This document shows positions 1 to 5,697 of a DNA stretch of 5,796 bases, piece after piece. Below the pieces are notes generated by a model that saw only the letters and a list, made by a program, of their open reading frames with translations, ran no database searches and was not told the DNA's origin. Every line of letters begins with the position of its first letter. The stretch's first letter is position 1. The stretch lies in the NCBI GenBank assembly GCA_902464635.1, contig CABQKC010000048.1:1-5796 (forward strand), read 5' to 3'. The position numbers and the translations under genes were made by a program. The DNA is from an uncultured Caryophanales bacterium. Its GTDB lineage: Bacteria; Bacillota_I; Bacilli_A; RFN20; CAG-826.

Positions 1-703
1 TCCTTGCATGCTTTAGCCCCCTCTTGACCAGGGAATCGAGCATGCTCGACCATTCGTCCTTCGTCTCGCTTGGCTGTATGGAAAACGCCAATACCTCTGG
101 GTATCCATCCATGCCAATCCCCATTATTATGTGGACTGCCTCCTTCTCCACCGTCCCCCTTCGCAGCGGTATGTAGATGGCATCGGCAAAGAGTGCCAGG
201 TATCCTTCCTTTATCGGCCTGGAGGAAAACCTTTCCACGTCTTCCTTGACGGCATCCGTAATCACAGATATCGTCGAGGAGGAGTATTTGTGGCCGTATA
301 GCGATTCGACTATTTCCTGGATCTGCGAATCGGTCATCCCGGCGGAATAGAGCTTGAGAATGGTCTGCCCGATGTTCTGGGTAGACCTCTTCCTACGGTC
401 GAAAAGGCCAGTCTCGAATTCCGATTTCCTGTCCCTGGGAACATCAATCTTTATGACGCCATAGGATGTATTCAGCATCCTTTCGTAATATCCATTCCTG
501 GAATTGCCTAGCTCCTTGGAGGCACCCTGGGTGCTCTTTTCGTATCCGAGGAATGCAGTCAACTCGTGACCAATTATTTCGTTGACGCCCTTCTCGATTT
601 CCTCCCTCAATACCTCCTTGAGTATCTCGTCCAGGTTTATTTTTTGACCATTTGCATTAGCATTTACTAACGCGTTCAGCATTGTTTGTGATAGATTATT
701 CAT
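1..703 (-). CDS. IS256-family (mutator-type) transposase, 3'-truncated by the window edge
   Basis: DDE-type transposase that cuts and pastes its own element. The reading frame starts with ATG at 703-701, gives 234 codons without a stop and continues past base 1; full family members are about 400 residues, so roughly 58% is present. The N-terminus begins MNNLSQTMLNALVNANA. The DNA-binding region holds a typical family stretch with LGNSRNGYYER at residues 65-75 and IDVPRDRKSEFE at 86-97. The first catalytic Asp is D174 in FADAIYIPLR; the second Asp and the Glu lie outside the window. The start is supported by an SD (AAAGGAG on the minus strand) six bases upstream. No frameshift or stop is seen, so the visible part looks intact. 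Codon use (CTC, CTG, GTC, GGC) differs sharply from the neighbouring genes. Confidence 0.9.
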   Translation of the reverse strand, partial: MNNLSQTMLNALVNANANGQKINLDEILKEVLREEIEKGVNEIIGHELTAFLGYEKSTQGASKELGNSRNGYYERMLNTSYGVIKIDVPRDRKSEFETGLFDRRKRSTQNIGQTILKLYSAGMTDSQIQEIVESLYGHKYSSSTISVITDAVKEDVERFSSRPIKEGYLALFADAIYIPLRRGTVEKEAVHIIMGIGMDGYPEVLAFSIQPSETKDEWSSMLDSLVKRGLKHAR

Positions 704-709
704 GCAGGA

Positions 710-716
710 CTCCTTT
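710..716 (-). promoter_or_regulatory. Shine-Dalgarno of the transposase
   Basis: The minus strand reads AAAGGAG, six bases before the ATG at 703. It fixes the transposase start. It is worth noting because the resident transcript-first genes in this window have nothing comparable. Confidence 0.8.
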
Positions 717-733
717 CTAATTTGGTCGTTAAA

Positions 734-762
734 ATTGTGAGTTCCTGCTTTTCTTTTGTCAA
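734..762 (-). promoter_or_regulatory. Probable transposase promoter
   Basis: On the minus strand a perfect -35 consensus TTGACA (762-757) is followed after exactly 17 bp by CACAAT (739-734), which matches four of six bases of the -10 consensus. Transcription would start near 727 and give a leader of about 24 nt containing the SD. The call rests on motif matching only. Confidence 0.6.
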
Positions 763-773
763 TTCCGCCGCGC

Positions 774-787
774 GACCCCTAGGGGTC
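774..787. repeat. Perfect 14-bp palindrome in the IS leader (GACCCCTAGGGGTC)
   Basis: GACCCCT at 774-780 is followed directly by its reverse complement AGGGGTC at 781-787. It lies inside the element, about 11 bp upstream of the transposase -35, between the promoter and the terminal repeat. This position would suit a binding site for a regulator or for the transposase, but no function can be read from the sequence. With no loop it is a better DNA operator candidate than an RNA hairpin. Confidence 0.6.
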
Positions 788-822
788 ATTGTGCAACCAT
801 CCCTTCATTTCATTCAGGAATG

Positions 823-847
823 TTTACACAATTAAACGGATACTCTC
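823..847. repeat. Terminal inverted repeat of the IS256-family element
   Basis: Read inward from 847 on the minus strand, this 25-bp segment starts GAGAGTATCCG and ends AATTGTGTAAA. The CCGT...TAATTGTGTAAA core is characteristic of IS256 itself and many relatives. The matching repeat at the far end is outside the window, so the repeat length and exact outer boundary are inferred. Confidence 0.75.
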
Positions 848-860
848 ATTTTGCAATTTG

Positions 861-888
861 TATGAAAAAATATTTTCATAATATGAAA
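861..888. repeat. Three alternating TATGAAA half-sites upstream of the mutase
   Basis: TATGAAAA (861-868) is followed after AATA by its exact reverse complement TTTTCATA (873-880). Sharing that arm, TTTCATA (874-880) and TATGAAA (882-888) form a second perfect inverted repeat around a single A at 881. The array lies wholly in the 51 bp between the IS end and the mutase start and abuts or overlaps the proposed -10. It could be an operator for a dimeric repressor. AT-rich DNA produces short palindromes readily, so a regulatory role is only a suggestion. Confidence 0.4.
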
Positions 889-892
889 TAAT
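884..892 (+). promoter_or_regulatory. Candidate extended -10 for the phosphohexomutase gene
   Basis: TGA followed by AATAAT (887-892) resembles an extended -10 (TGn plus hexamer). If it works, transcription starts at about 899, the A of the ATG, giving a leaderless mRNA. TAATAT at 889-894 and at 879-884 are alternatives in the same AT-rich tract. I see no reasonable -35 at 16-18 bp. Confidence 0.35.
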
Positions 893-898
893 ATAGTT

Positions 899-2302
899 AT
901 GGGAAAGATAAAGTTTGGAACAGGCGGGTTTCGAGGAATAATAGGCGAAGCCTTCAACAAAGAAAACGTAAGGTTAGTAGCAGAGGCACTTTCTTTGATA
1001 ATTGAAGAAGAAAATGCCAAAAAAGAAGTAGTGATTTGTTACGATAGAAGGAACTATTCCCCTGAAGCAGGACTAGAAATGGCTAAAGTTTTAGCTAGTC
1101 ATAATATAAGAGTTTATCTAGCAAATACCGACTCTCCTACACCTGCAGCAATTTATCATACAATGGCTAGAAATAATGATTATGGAATAATGATTACAGC
1201 TAGCCATAATCCATCTACTTTCAATGGGGTAAAACTCTTTACCAAAGGCGGTTATGATGCCGATGAAGCTTTTACTAAAAAAGTAGAAAAGAAAGTCGAT
1301 TCAATTACATCTATCCCTGAATTTAAGGATGAATATTATTCTTTAATAACTAGATTCAATCCTCTTCCGGAATATATTTCTAACATTCTTAAATTTTCAA
1401 AGAAAAAGTTAAACCATAACATCAAAGCTGCCTATGACAATATCTATGGAACTGGGATTGATTCGATTTTACCCATATTAAAAGAAATAGGAATAGAAGA
1501 CCCATTAGTTTTAAATCCAGAACACGATACTAATTTTGGCGGGAAGTTACCTAACCCAATCCCGTGCAACTTAAAAGATCTTATCAATATAGTAAAAGAA
1601 GATAAATATGATGTAGGTTTCTCTGCTGATTCAGATGCAGATAGGCTTGCCGTAATTGATGAAAAAGGTAATTTTGTTTCTCCAAACGAAACTATGGCAT
1701 GCATCTATTATTACCTAGTCAAGGTTAAAGGAGAGAAGGGTGATGTAGTTAGAAATGTCGCTTCTAGCTTCCTTCTTGATGATTTAGCTACTGCTTTAGG
1801 TCAAAAATGCCATGAAGTTGATGTCGGATTTAAAAATGTAACTAGAGGCATGGCCGATACTAATGCCCTTTTAGGTGGCGAAAGTAGCGGAGGTCTTACA
1901 GTTAGAGGCTATCTAAAAGGCAAAGATACGACTTTTGCCTTAACCTTATTCCTAAACATGATGGATGATATGAATAAACCTGTATCCGAAATCGTAAAGG
2001 AAGTAAAAGAATTTGCCTCCTATAAATCTTTTGAATTTGAATCTTTTGTCGAATATCCTTCTTCAAAAGAGAATTACATTGAAAAATATCTAGAAAACAA
2101 TAATCCTGAATTTGATATTCCTTTGTTAAAGAAGGAACACATTGATAGGAACTTCAAATATTATTTCTCTCCACATGAATGGGGATTATTAAGACTATCT
2201 AATACAGAACCAGTCTTGAGGCTATATCTAGAATTAGATAATAAGGATTTATTGATTAAAGAAGAAAACCGCATCAAAGAATTCGTTTCTAGGATGAGAT
2301 AG
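899..2302 (+). CDS. Alpha-D-phosphohexomutase (phosphoglucomutase/phosphomannomutase family)
   Basis: Cytoplasmic enzyme moving phosphate between C6 and C1 of a hexose phosphate, most likely glucose (glucose-6-P to glucose-1-P) or mannose. All four family signatures are visible in the 467 residues: the phosphoserine loop TASHNP with S102 (residues 100-105), the metal loop DSDADR (244-249), the sugar-specificity loop GGESSGG (326-332), and the C-terminal phosphate-binding loop RLSNTEP (432-438). The length fits the ~465-residue bacterial group rather than the ~570-residue PgcA group or GlmM (~445). The start is firm because family members begin a few residues before the GTGG(F/W)R motif, here GTGGFR at 7-12. 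No SD precedes it. The gene stands alone, with a terminator-like hairpin after it. Ugd further downstream makes glucose-1-P supply for UDP-glucose plausible. Substrate preference cannot be read safely, so no symbol is given. Confidence 0.93.
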   Translation: MGKIKFGTGGFRGIIGEAFNKENVRLVAEALSLIIEEENAKKEVVICYDRRNYSPEAGLEMAKVLASHNIRVYLANTDSPTPAAIYHTMARNNDYGIMITASHNPSTFNGVKLFTKGGYDADEAFTKKVEKKVDSITSIPEFKDEYYSLITRFNPLPEYISNILKFSKKKLNHNIKAAYDNIYGTGIDSILPILKEIGIEDPLVLNPEHDTNFGGKLPNPIPCNLKDLINIVKEDKYDVGFSADSDADRLAVIDEKGNFVSPNETMACIYYYLVKVKGEKGDVVRNVASSFLLDDLATALGQKCHEVDVGFKNVTRGMADTNALLGGESSGGLTVRGYLKGKDTTFALTLFLNMMDDMNKPVSEIVKEVKEFASYKSFEFESFVEYPSSKENYIEKYLENNNPEFDIPLLKKEHIDRNFKYYFSPHEWGLLRLSNTEPVLRLYLELDNKDLLIKEENRIKEFVSRMR

Positions 2303-2321
2303 AGTTTTTAGTTTATTATGC

Positions 2322-2360
2322 AAAAATAGTTTAAATCACTACATGTCCTCACTATTTTTT
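2322..2360 (+). terminator. Weak terminator-like hairpin after the phosphohexomutase gene
   Basis: AAAAATAGT (2322-2330) pairs perfectly with ACTATTTTT (2351-2359), and the 3' arm runs into a six-T tract (2355-2360) followed by GATTTTT. The stem is 9 bp but mostly A-T, with a 20-nt loop, so intrinsic termination would be weak. An alternative four-base pairing (TAGT 2327-2330 with ACTA 2338-2341) competes with it. It begins 20 bp after the stop codon, where a terminator would be expected. Confidence 0.4.
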
Positions 2361-2445
2361 GATTTTTAGATAAGAATTAACCATACAAAGAATGAACAAT
2401 GTTCTAATTTCTTTTTATCAAATGGCTTTTATACATCTTTTATTC

Positions 2446-2451
2446 TAGAAT
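2446..2451 (+). promoter_or_regulatory. Candidate -10 for the membrane-protein operon
   Basis: TAGAAT matches five of six -10 consensus bases. Its last base lies seven bases before the A of the ATG at 2458, the usual distance from a -10 to the transcription start, so the mRNA may be leaderless. No SD and no good -35 are present. TATACA at 2430-2435 is an alternative that would give a leader of about 16 nt, still without an SD. Confidence 0.4.
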
Positions 2452-2457
2452 ATTGGC

Positions 2458-3249
2458 ATGGAATTTTATCGCTTGTGTATTTTGTTTTTAATCGGCGGAG
2501 TTGGAGGCTGGGTTCTTGAACTATTTTTCCGTCGTTTTGTTTCGATGAAAAAGTGGGTCAACCCTGGATTTCTAGCAGGCCCATTGCTTCCTTTGTATGG
2601 ATTTGGGGTAATTTGTCTATATTACCTATGTTCTATCGATTACACATTCTCCGGATCAATATCTAAAGCATGGGGAGAAGTACTTTGCATTATCTCAATT
2701 GGGCTTGCTATGACTTTAGTTGAATTCATTGCCGGGATTATCTTTATCAAGGGAATGAATATCAAATTATGGGATTATACGAATAGACCTCTTAATATTA
2801 TGGGCATCATATGTCCTGAATTCTCTCTTATCTGGTGTTTATGCGGGGCATTATATAGATATCTAGCTCATCCTGGATTTGTCTTTATAACCGATTTCTT
2901 CTTAAATAATGCGATTTATTTCTTGTTTATATTAGGAATCCTATACGGGATATTGCTAGTAGATTGCTATTATTCGTTCGACGTTGCCTTTAAACTTAAG
3001 AAAGCTATTAAGTCTTCTAATCTCGTTCTTGAGTGGGATAAAGCCAAGACTAGTTTTGCTGAATATCATGAGAAGATGAAACAACATGCTCCTTGGATAT
3101 TTGCTTTCTCTACTTCGAAAGTAAATCTAGTAACCTTAGCATCATCCTATGTTGAAAAGGCAATGGAATTCGATGAGAATAGAAGAAGAAATAACGAAAT
3201 CAAAAACGAGACGAAACTACAATTAAAGAAAATGAGGAAGGAAAGATAA
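2458..3249 (+). CDS. PF06541-type (ABC_trans_CmpB) multi-pass membrane protein
   Basis: A 263-residue integral membrane protein that I assign to the family annotated as 'putative ABC transporter permease' (CmpB type, PF06541). The matching features are the W..E helix near the start (GGWVLELFFRR, 17-26), the loop VNPGFLAGPLLPLYGFG (34-50) and the WDYTNRPLNIMGIICPEFSLIW block (105-126). Hydrophobic segments lie at about 5-24, 38-59, 74-98, 112-135 and 145-172, so about five helices. Residues 175-263 form a charged, largely helical cytoplasmic-type tail ending in a Lys/Arg-rich stretch. No ATP-binding partner is nearby, so the transporter label is not supported by context and the true function is unknown. 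It is first in a two-gene operon: the next gene starts three bases after its stop, and its own last codons carry that gene's SD. Confidence 0.8.
   Translation: MEFYRLCILFLIGGVGGWVLELFFRRFVSMKKWVNPGFLAGPLLPLYGFGVICLYYLCSIDYTFSGSISKAWGEVLCIISIGLAMTLVEFIAGIIFIKGMNIKLWDYTNRPLNIMGIICPEFSLIWCLCGALYRYLAHPGFVFITDFFLNNAIYFLFILGILYGILLVDCYYSFDVAFKLKKAIKSSNLVLEWDKAKTSFAEYHEKMKQHAPWIFAFSTSKVNLVTLASSYVEKAMEFDENRRRNNEIKNETKLQLKKMRKER
3235..3243 (+). promoter_or_regulatory. Shine-Dalgarno of the YhhN-like gene
   Basis: AGGAAGGAA lies within the last codons of the preceding gene, about ten bases before the ATG at 3253. This purine-rich GGAAGG run is the only clear SD at a resident gene start in the window, and it belongs to the only operon-internal gene. 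Confidence 0.6.
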
Positions 3250-3252
3250 TCT

Positions 3253-3930
3253 ATGCCTTTTAATGGAATCCCCTTTTATATTTTTATTGGACTTTTCCTA
3301 TTGATTAGCATCATCCATTTGGTATTTTGCTTTAAAGAAATGGAGAAGTGGAGAAAGATTACCAAACCTTTCTGCGTGATTATTTTAGCTATAGCCATCG
3401 CATTTGCTTCACCTACCCAATATCTAATATATATAGGATTACTATTTGGGGTAATCGGTGATATATGCTTGATTAAGAAACATAAGGTTTGGCCCTTTGT
3501 GTCCGGGGTAATTGCCTTCTTCCTTAATCACATTTGTTTTATAGCAGAAGCAATCAGGTTATGCTATCCAGTTAATTATTTCCTTTATTTCTTCCTAGGC
3601 TTTTTCCCAATTATATTTTGCCTAGGTGGATATTTTGTATTCAAAAAGATAATTAGGGAAGGAAGGTTGTCTTTTGGTGCCAGCGTATATGGGGCTATTC
3701 TTACTCTTGATTTCCTAACGATGTTTATTTTGGCAATAAGTAGGCATTCCATTTCTCTTGCTATTGCTAGCTGTGGCGGTCTTTCCTTCATAGTTTCTGA
3801 TATTTATCTATGCTACACATTATTTGTTAAGGACAAGAAAAGAAGAGACTTCTTCATCATGGCCTCTTATTTATTGGCGCAGGCTTTAATTGCCTTGGGT
3901 TTAGTATTTACTTTCATTCCGATTATATAG
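3253..3930 (+). CDS. YhhN/TMEM86 family membrane protein (lysoplasmalogenase-like)
   Basis: A 225-residue polytopic membrane protein of the YhhN family (PF07947), whose characterised members (TMEM86A/B and a Legionella enzyme) hydrolyse the vinyl-ether bond of lysoplasmalogens. Family landmarks are visible: the KP pair after the first helix (K38-P39), an Asp in GVIGDICL (D70), a His in the following helix (GVIAFFLNHICF, H93), a second Asp in the FIVSDIYL helix (D183), and a late MASYLLAQALIALG helix (Q210). The two helix-embedded aspartates are the presumed active-site residues. About eight hydrophobic segments fill nearly the whole length. The gene is translationally close to the upstream PF06541 gene (three-base gap). 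Its stop (3928-3930) lies inside the end of the opposing rdgB gene, an 8-bp overlap. Enzymatic activity is inference; bacterial YhhN proteins are largely untested. Confidence 0.85.
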   Translation: MPFNGIPFYIFIGLFLLISIIHLVFCFKEMEKWRKITKPFCVIILAIAIAFASPTQYLIYIGLLFGVIGDICLIKKHKVWPFVSGVIAFFLNHICFIAEAIRLCYPVNYFLYFFLGFFPIIFCLGGYFVFKKIIREGRLSFGASVYGAILTLDFLTMFILAISRHSISLAIASCGGLSFIVSDIYLCYTLFVKDKKRRDFFIMASYLLAQALIALGLVFTFIPII

Positions 3931-4507
3931 CTAAAAACAAAGATAATTTTTTGCTAGCTTTAAATCTATGGGAGATGGAATTCTTTTCTTCTTCGCTAAT
4001 TTCACCAAAATATTTATTGTTTTCCCTACAAAAGAATATTGGATCATAACCAAATCCGTTTGACCCATGTGGTGAAGTAGTGATTTCTCCTTTTACATCC
4101 CCTTCAAAATATAAAGGTTTTGCATTTTTGTTTTCTAAGTAGCAGATGCAGCAAACAAATCTAGCATCCCTAGGTTTATTTTCTAGCATCTTGAATATCT
4201 TTTCGTAGGCTTTTGGATAGGAACCGCACTCTTGTTCAAATCTAGATGAATGTAATCCAGGGAAATTATCTAATGAAGTAATTTCTAATCCTGAATCATC
4301 CGCGATTACGGGGAAGGATACTAGCTTAGATAACGCCAAAGCCTTCAAATAGGAGTTTTCCCTATAGGTAGAACCGGTTTCTTCTACTTCTAGATCGATA
4401 TTTAAATCAGCAGGGGTATAGACAACATAACCTAAAGGAGAAAGCAGTTCCCTGTATTCTTTTAGCTTTCCCTTATTGTTGGTTGATAGACAAATTTCTT
4501 TATTCAT
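3923..4507 (-). CDS. rdgB: XTP/dITP pyrophosphatase (RdgB/HAM1 family)
   Basis: Cytoplasmic house-cleaning enzyme hydrolysing non-canonical purine triphosphates (dITP, XTP, ITP) to the monophosphate plus pyrophosphate, which keeps them out of DNA and RNA. At 194 residues it has the normal family length. The conserved motifs are all present: STNNKGKLKE (8-17) for triphosphate binding, an acidic/Glu-rich stretch at 40-43, ADDSGLE (69-75) with the metal-binding and catalytic Asp residues, PGLHSSRF (83-90), FGYDPIF (152-158), and EISEEEKNSISHR (169-181). The ATG at 4507 places the first motif at its normal distance from the N-terminus. No SD precedes it. The gene is divergent from ugd across 38 bp and convergent with the YhhN-like gene, overlapping its last eight bases. 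It appears monocistronic. Confidence 0.95.
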   Translation of the reverse strand: MNKEICLSTNNKGKLKEYRELLSPLGYVVYTPADLNIDLEVEETGSTYRENSYLKALALSKLVSFPVIADDSGLEITSLDNFPGLHSSRFEQECGSYPKAYEKIFKMLENKPRDARFVCCICYLENKNAKPLYFEGDVKGEITTSPHGSNGFGYDPIFFCRENNKYFGEISEEEKNSISHRFKASKKLSLFLAI

Positions 4508-4517
4508 AATACGTAAA

Positions 4518-4546
4518 AGTATACAAACAATGTTATTATATGTGTA
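4518..4546 (-). promoter_or_regulatory. Probable rdgB promoter
   Basis: On the minus strand TACACA (4546-4541; four of six matches to TTGACA) is followed after 17 bp by TATACT (4523-4518; five of six matches to TATAAT). The start point would be near 4511, leaving only about four untranslated bases before the ATG at 4507, too few for an SD. The -35 reaches the first base of the preferred ugd start codon. Confidence 0.5.
4531..4539 (+). promoter_or_regulatory. Candidate extended -10 for ugd
   Basis: TGT plus TATTAT (4534-4539) is an extended -10 (TGn followed by a five-of-six hexamer). A start seven bases after its last base falls on 4546, the A of the second ATG. This favours 4546 over 4540 as the translation start and would give a leaderless mRNA. 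There is no matching -35, as is common for extended -10 promoters. Confidence 0.45.
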
Positions 4547-5697
4547 TGGATATTTTAGTTTTCGGGGCAGGATATGTTGGATTATCTCTTGCCTGTGCCT
4601 TATCTAAAAAACATAAAGTAAAGGTAATCGATATAGATTCAAATAGAATTGACCTAATAAATAAAGGCATATCTCCAATATTTGACCCATTGATGAAAGA
4701 CTATATAAGTAAGGTCAAAGGGATTAATTGCATCAATAATGAGCGTTTCGATTTAGCTTTCATCGCCGTACCTACTAATTTCATTGAGGACAAAGGTTAT
4801 TTTGATTTAGATAATCTTATAAATTGCCTAGATAAATGTAAGGAATTTAATATCAATAAAGTAGTAATTAGGTCTACTATTTCTTATGGGGATTCTAGAA
4901 AACTAGCAAATAAATATCCTACATTAGATATTATCTACGCCCCTGAATTCTTAAAAGAAGGGGAGGCTATATTTGATATATTAAATCCAACTAGAATCGT
5001 CATAGGTGAAAAGGATAATAATTCAAATCTAGCCAAAGAAGTAATGGATATATTGTCTAATCTAGCAAAGAATAATCCAAATAAATACATATGTTCATAT
5101 GAAGAAGCCGAATCCATTAAACTATTTTCTAATTCATATCTAGCCATGAGAATTGCTTTCTTTAATGAACTAGATTCTTTTTGCATGGAAAAAGGAATTC
5201 CATCTTCGTTGATAATAAAAGGACTAAGTGACGATCCTAGGATTGGTAAAGGATATAATTCTCCTTCATTTGGCTATGGGGGATATTGCCTTCCAAAAGA
5301 TAGCAAGCAGTTATTGACTTCATTTGAAGGGATACCTCAGACCTTAATTAAAGCCATCGTGGATTCAAATGAAACTAGGAAGAATTATCTTTCTTCTAAG
5401 ATAAATAAAGAATTAGAAAAACTAGATAATCCAATCGTAGGAGTATATGGAATATCTTCTAAAAAAGGAGGGACGAATTATAAATCCTCCCCAATGGAAG
5501 ATATCATCAAAAACATAAAAGATGCAGGACATGTAGTCATTATCTATGATCCAAATATCCAAATTGAAGAAGTATACGGATGCAAAGTGATAAAGGATTT
5601 AGATGAATTTATATCTAGAATTGATTATCTAGTACTTAACGATTTCTCTTCATCTAATTTAAATATAGATAAACCCACATTCAAGATTTCTAGATAA
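4546..5697 (+). CDS. ugd: UDP-glucose 6-dehydrogenase
   Basis: NAD-dependent cytoplasmic enzyme oxidising UDP-glucose in two steps to UDP-glucuronate, a precursor of acidic capsule and other surface polysaccharides. The 383 residues match the short (E. coli/Streptococcus HasB-like) type. Seen: N-terminal Rossmann motif GAGYVGL (7-13), YAPEFLKEG (131-139), the central EAESIKLFSNSYLAMRIAFFNELDSF block with the catalytic Lys K192 and N196, DPRIG (230-234), FGYGGYCLPKDSKQLL (242-257) with the catalytic Cys C248, and a C-terminal UDP-binding domain. A family Arg in the C-terminal motif (E. coli FRASS) appears as Lys here (YKSSP, K313). ATG 4546 is preferred over the in-frame ATG at 4540: it puts GxGxxG at the usual distance and coincides with the predicted transcription start. 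No SD is present. No downstream partner gene is visible. Confidence 0.95.
   Translation: MDILVFGAGYVGLSLACALSKKHKVKVIDIDSNRIDLINKGISPIFDPLMKDYISKVKGINCINNERFDLAFIAVPTNFIEDKGYFDLDNLINCLDKCKEFNINKVVIRSTISYGDSRKLANKYPTLDIIYAPEFLKEGEAIFDILNPTRIVIGEKDNNSNLAKEVMDILSNLAKNNPNKYICSYEEAESIKLFSNSYLAMRIAFFNELDSFCMEKGIPSSLIIKGLSDDPRIGKGYNSPSFGYGGYCLPKDSKQLLTSFEGIPQTLIKAIVDSNETRKNYLSSKINKELEKLDNPIVGVYGISSKKGGTNYKSSPMEDIIKNIKDAGHVVIIYDPNIQIEEVYGCKVIKDLDEFISRIDYLVLNDFSSSNLNIDKPTFKISR

Larger units (their letters stand above)
1..847 (-). mobile_element. IS256-family insertion sequence, partial (one end present)
   Basis: This is one end of an IS256-family (mutator-type) insertion sequence; the other end lies beyond the left edge of the window. 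Seen: a leftward transposase reading frame open to the edge, a non-coding leader of about 145 bp, and a terminal sequence at 823-847. The last bases closely resemble the IS256 family end: read inward they begin GAGAGTATCCG and continue TTTAATTGTGTAAA. Base composition is about half GC against one-third in the following genes, and the change falls at the inferred end, which supports recent acquisition. The exact outer base (847) is inferred from the alignment to IS256-type ends. The 8-9 bp target duplication should start at 848 (ATTTTGCA or ATTTTGCAA), but its partner is not visible. Confidence 0.85.

Noticed and set aside
823..851. Hybrid outward promoter with TTTACA (823-828) of the IS end as -35 driving the mutase
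   Set aside because: TTTACA matches the -35 consensus well, but the sequence 16-18 bp downstream (around 845-852, CTCATTTT) has no acceptable -10.
4935..5186. Minus-strand open frame inside ugd (and similar antisense frames within the mutase, at 832-1020 and 1444-1704, and within the YhhN-like gene, at 3585-3791)
   Set aside because: They lie opposite genes with strong family motifs, show no family features and have composition explained by the sense codons.
899..5697. Mycoplasma-type code with TGA read as Trp
   Set aside because: The organism could be a Mycoplasmatota relative, but every Trp codon in the genes is TGG and no frame needs TGA read-through. All stops seen are TAA or TAG.
2458..5697. 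A single functional cluster linking all genes
   Set aside because: The genes lie in separate, partly opposing transcription units with unrelated housekeeping or envelope roles; only the two membrane genes form an operon.
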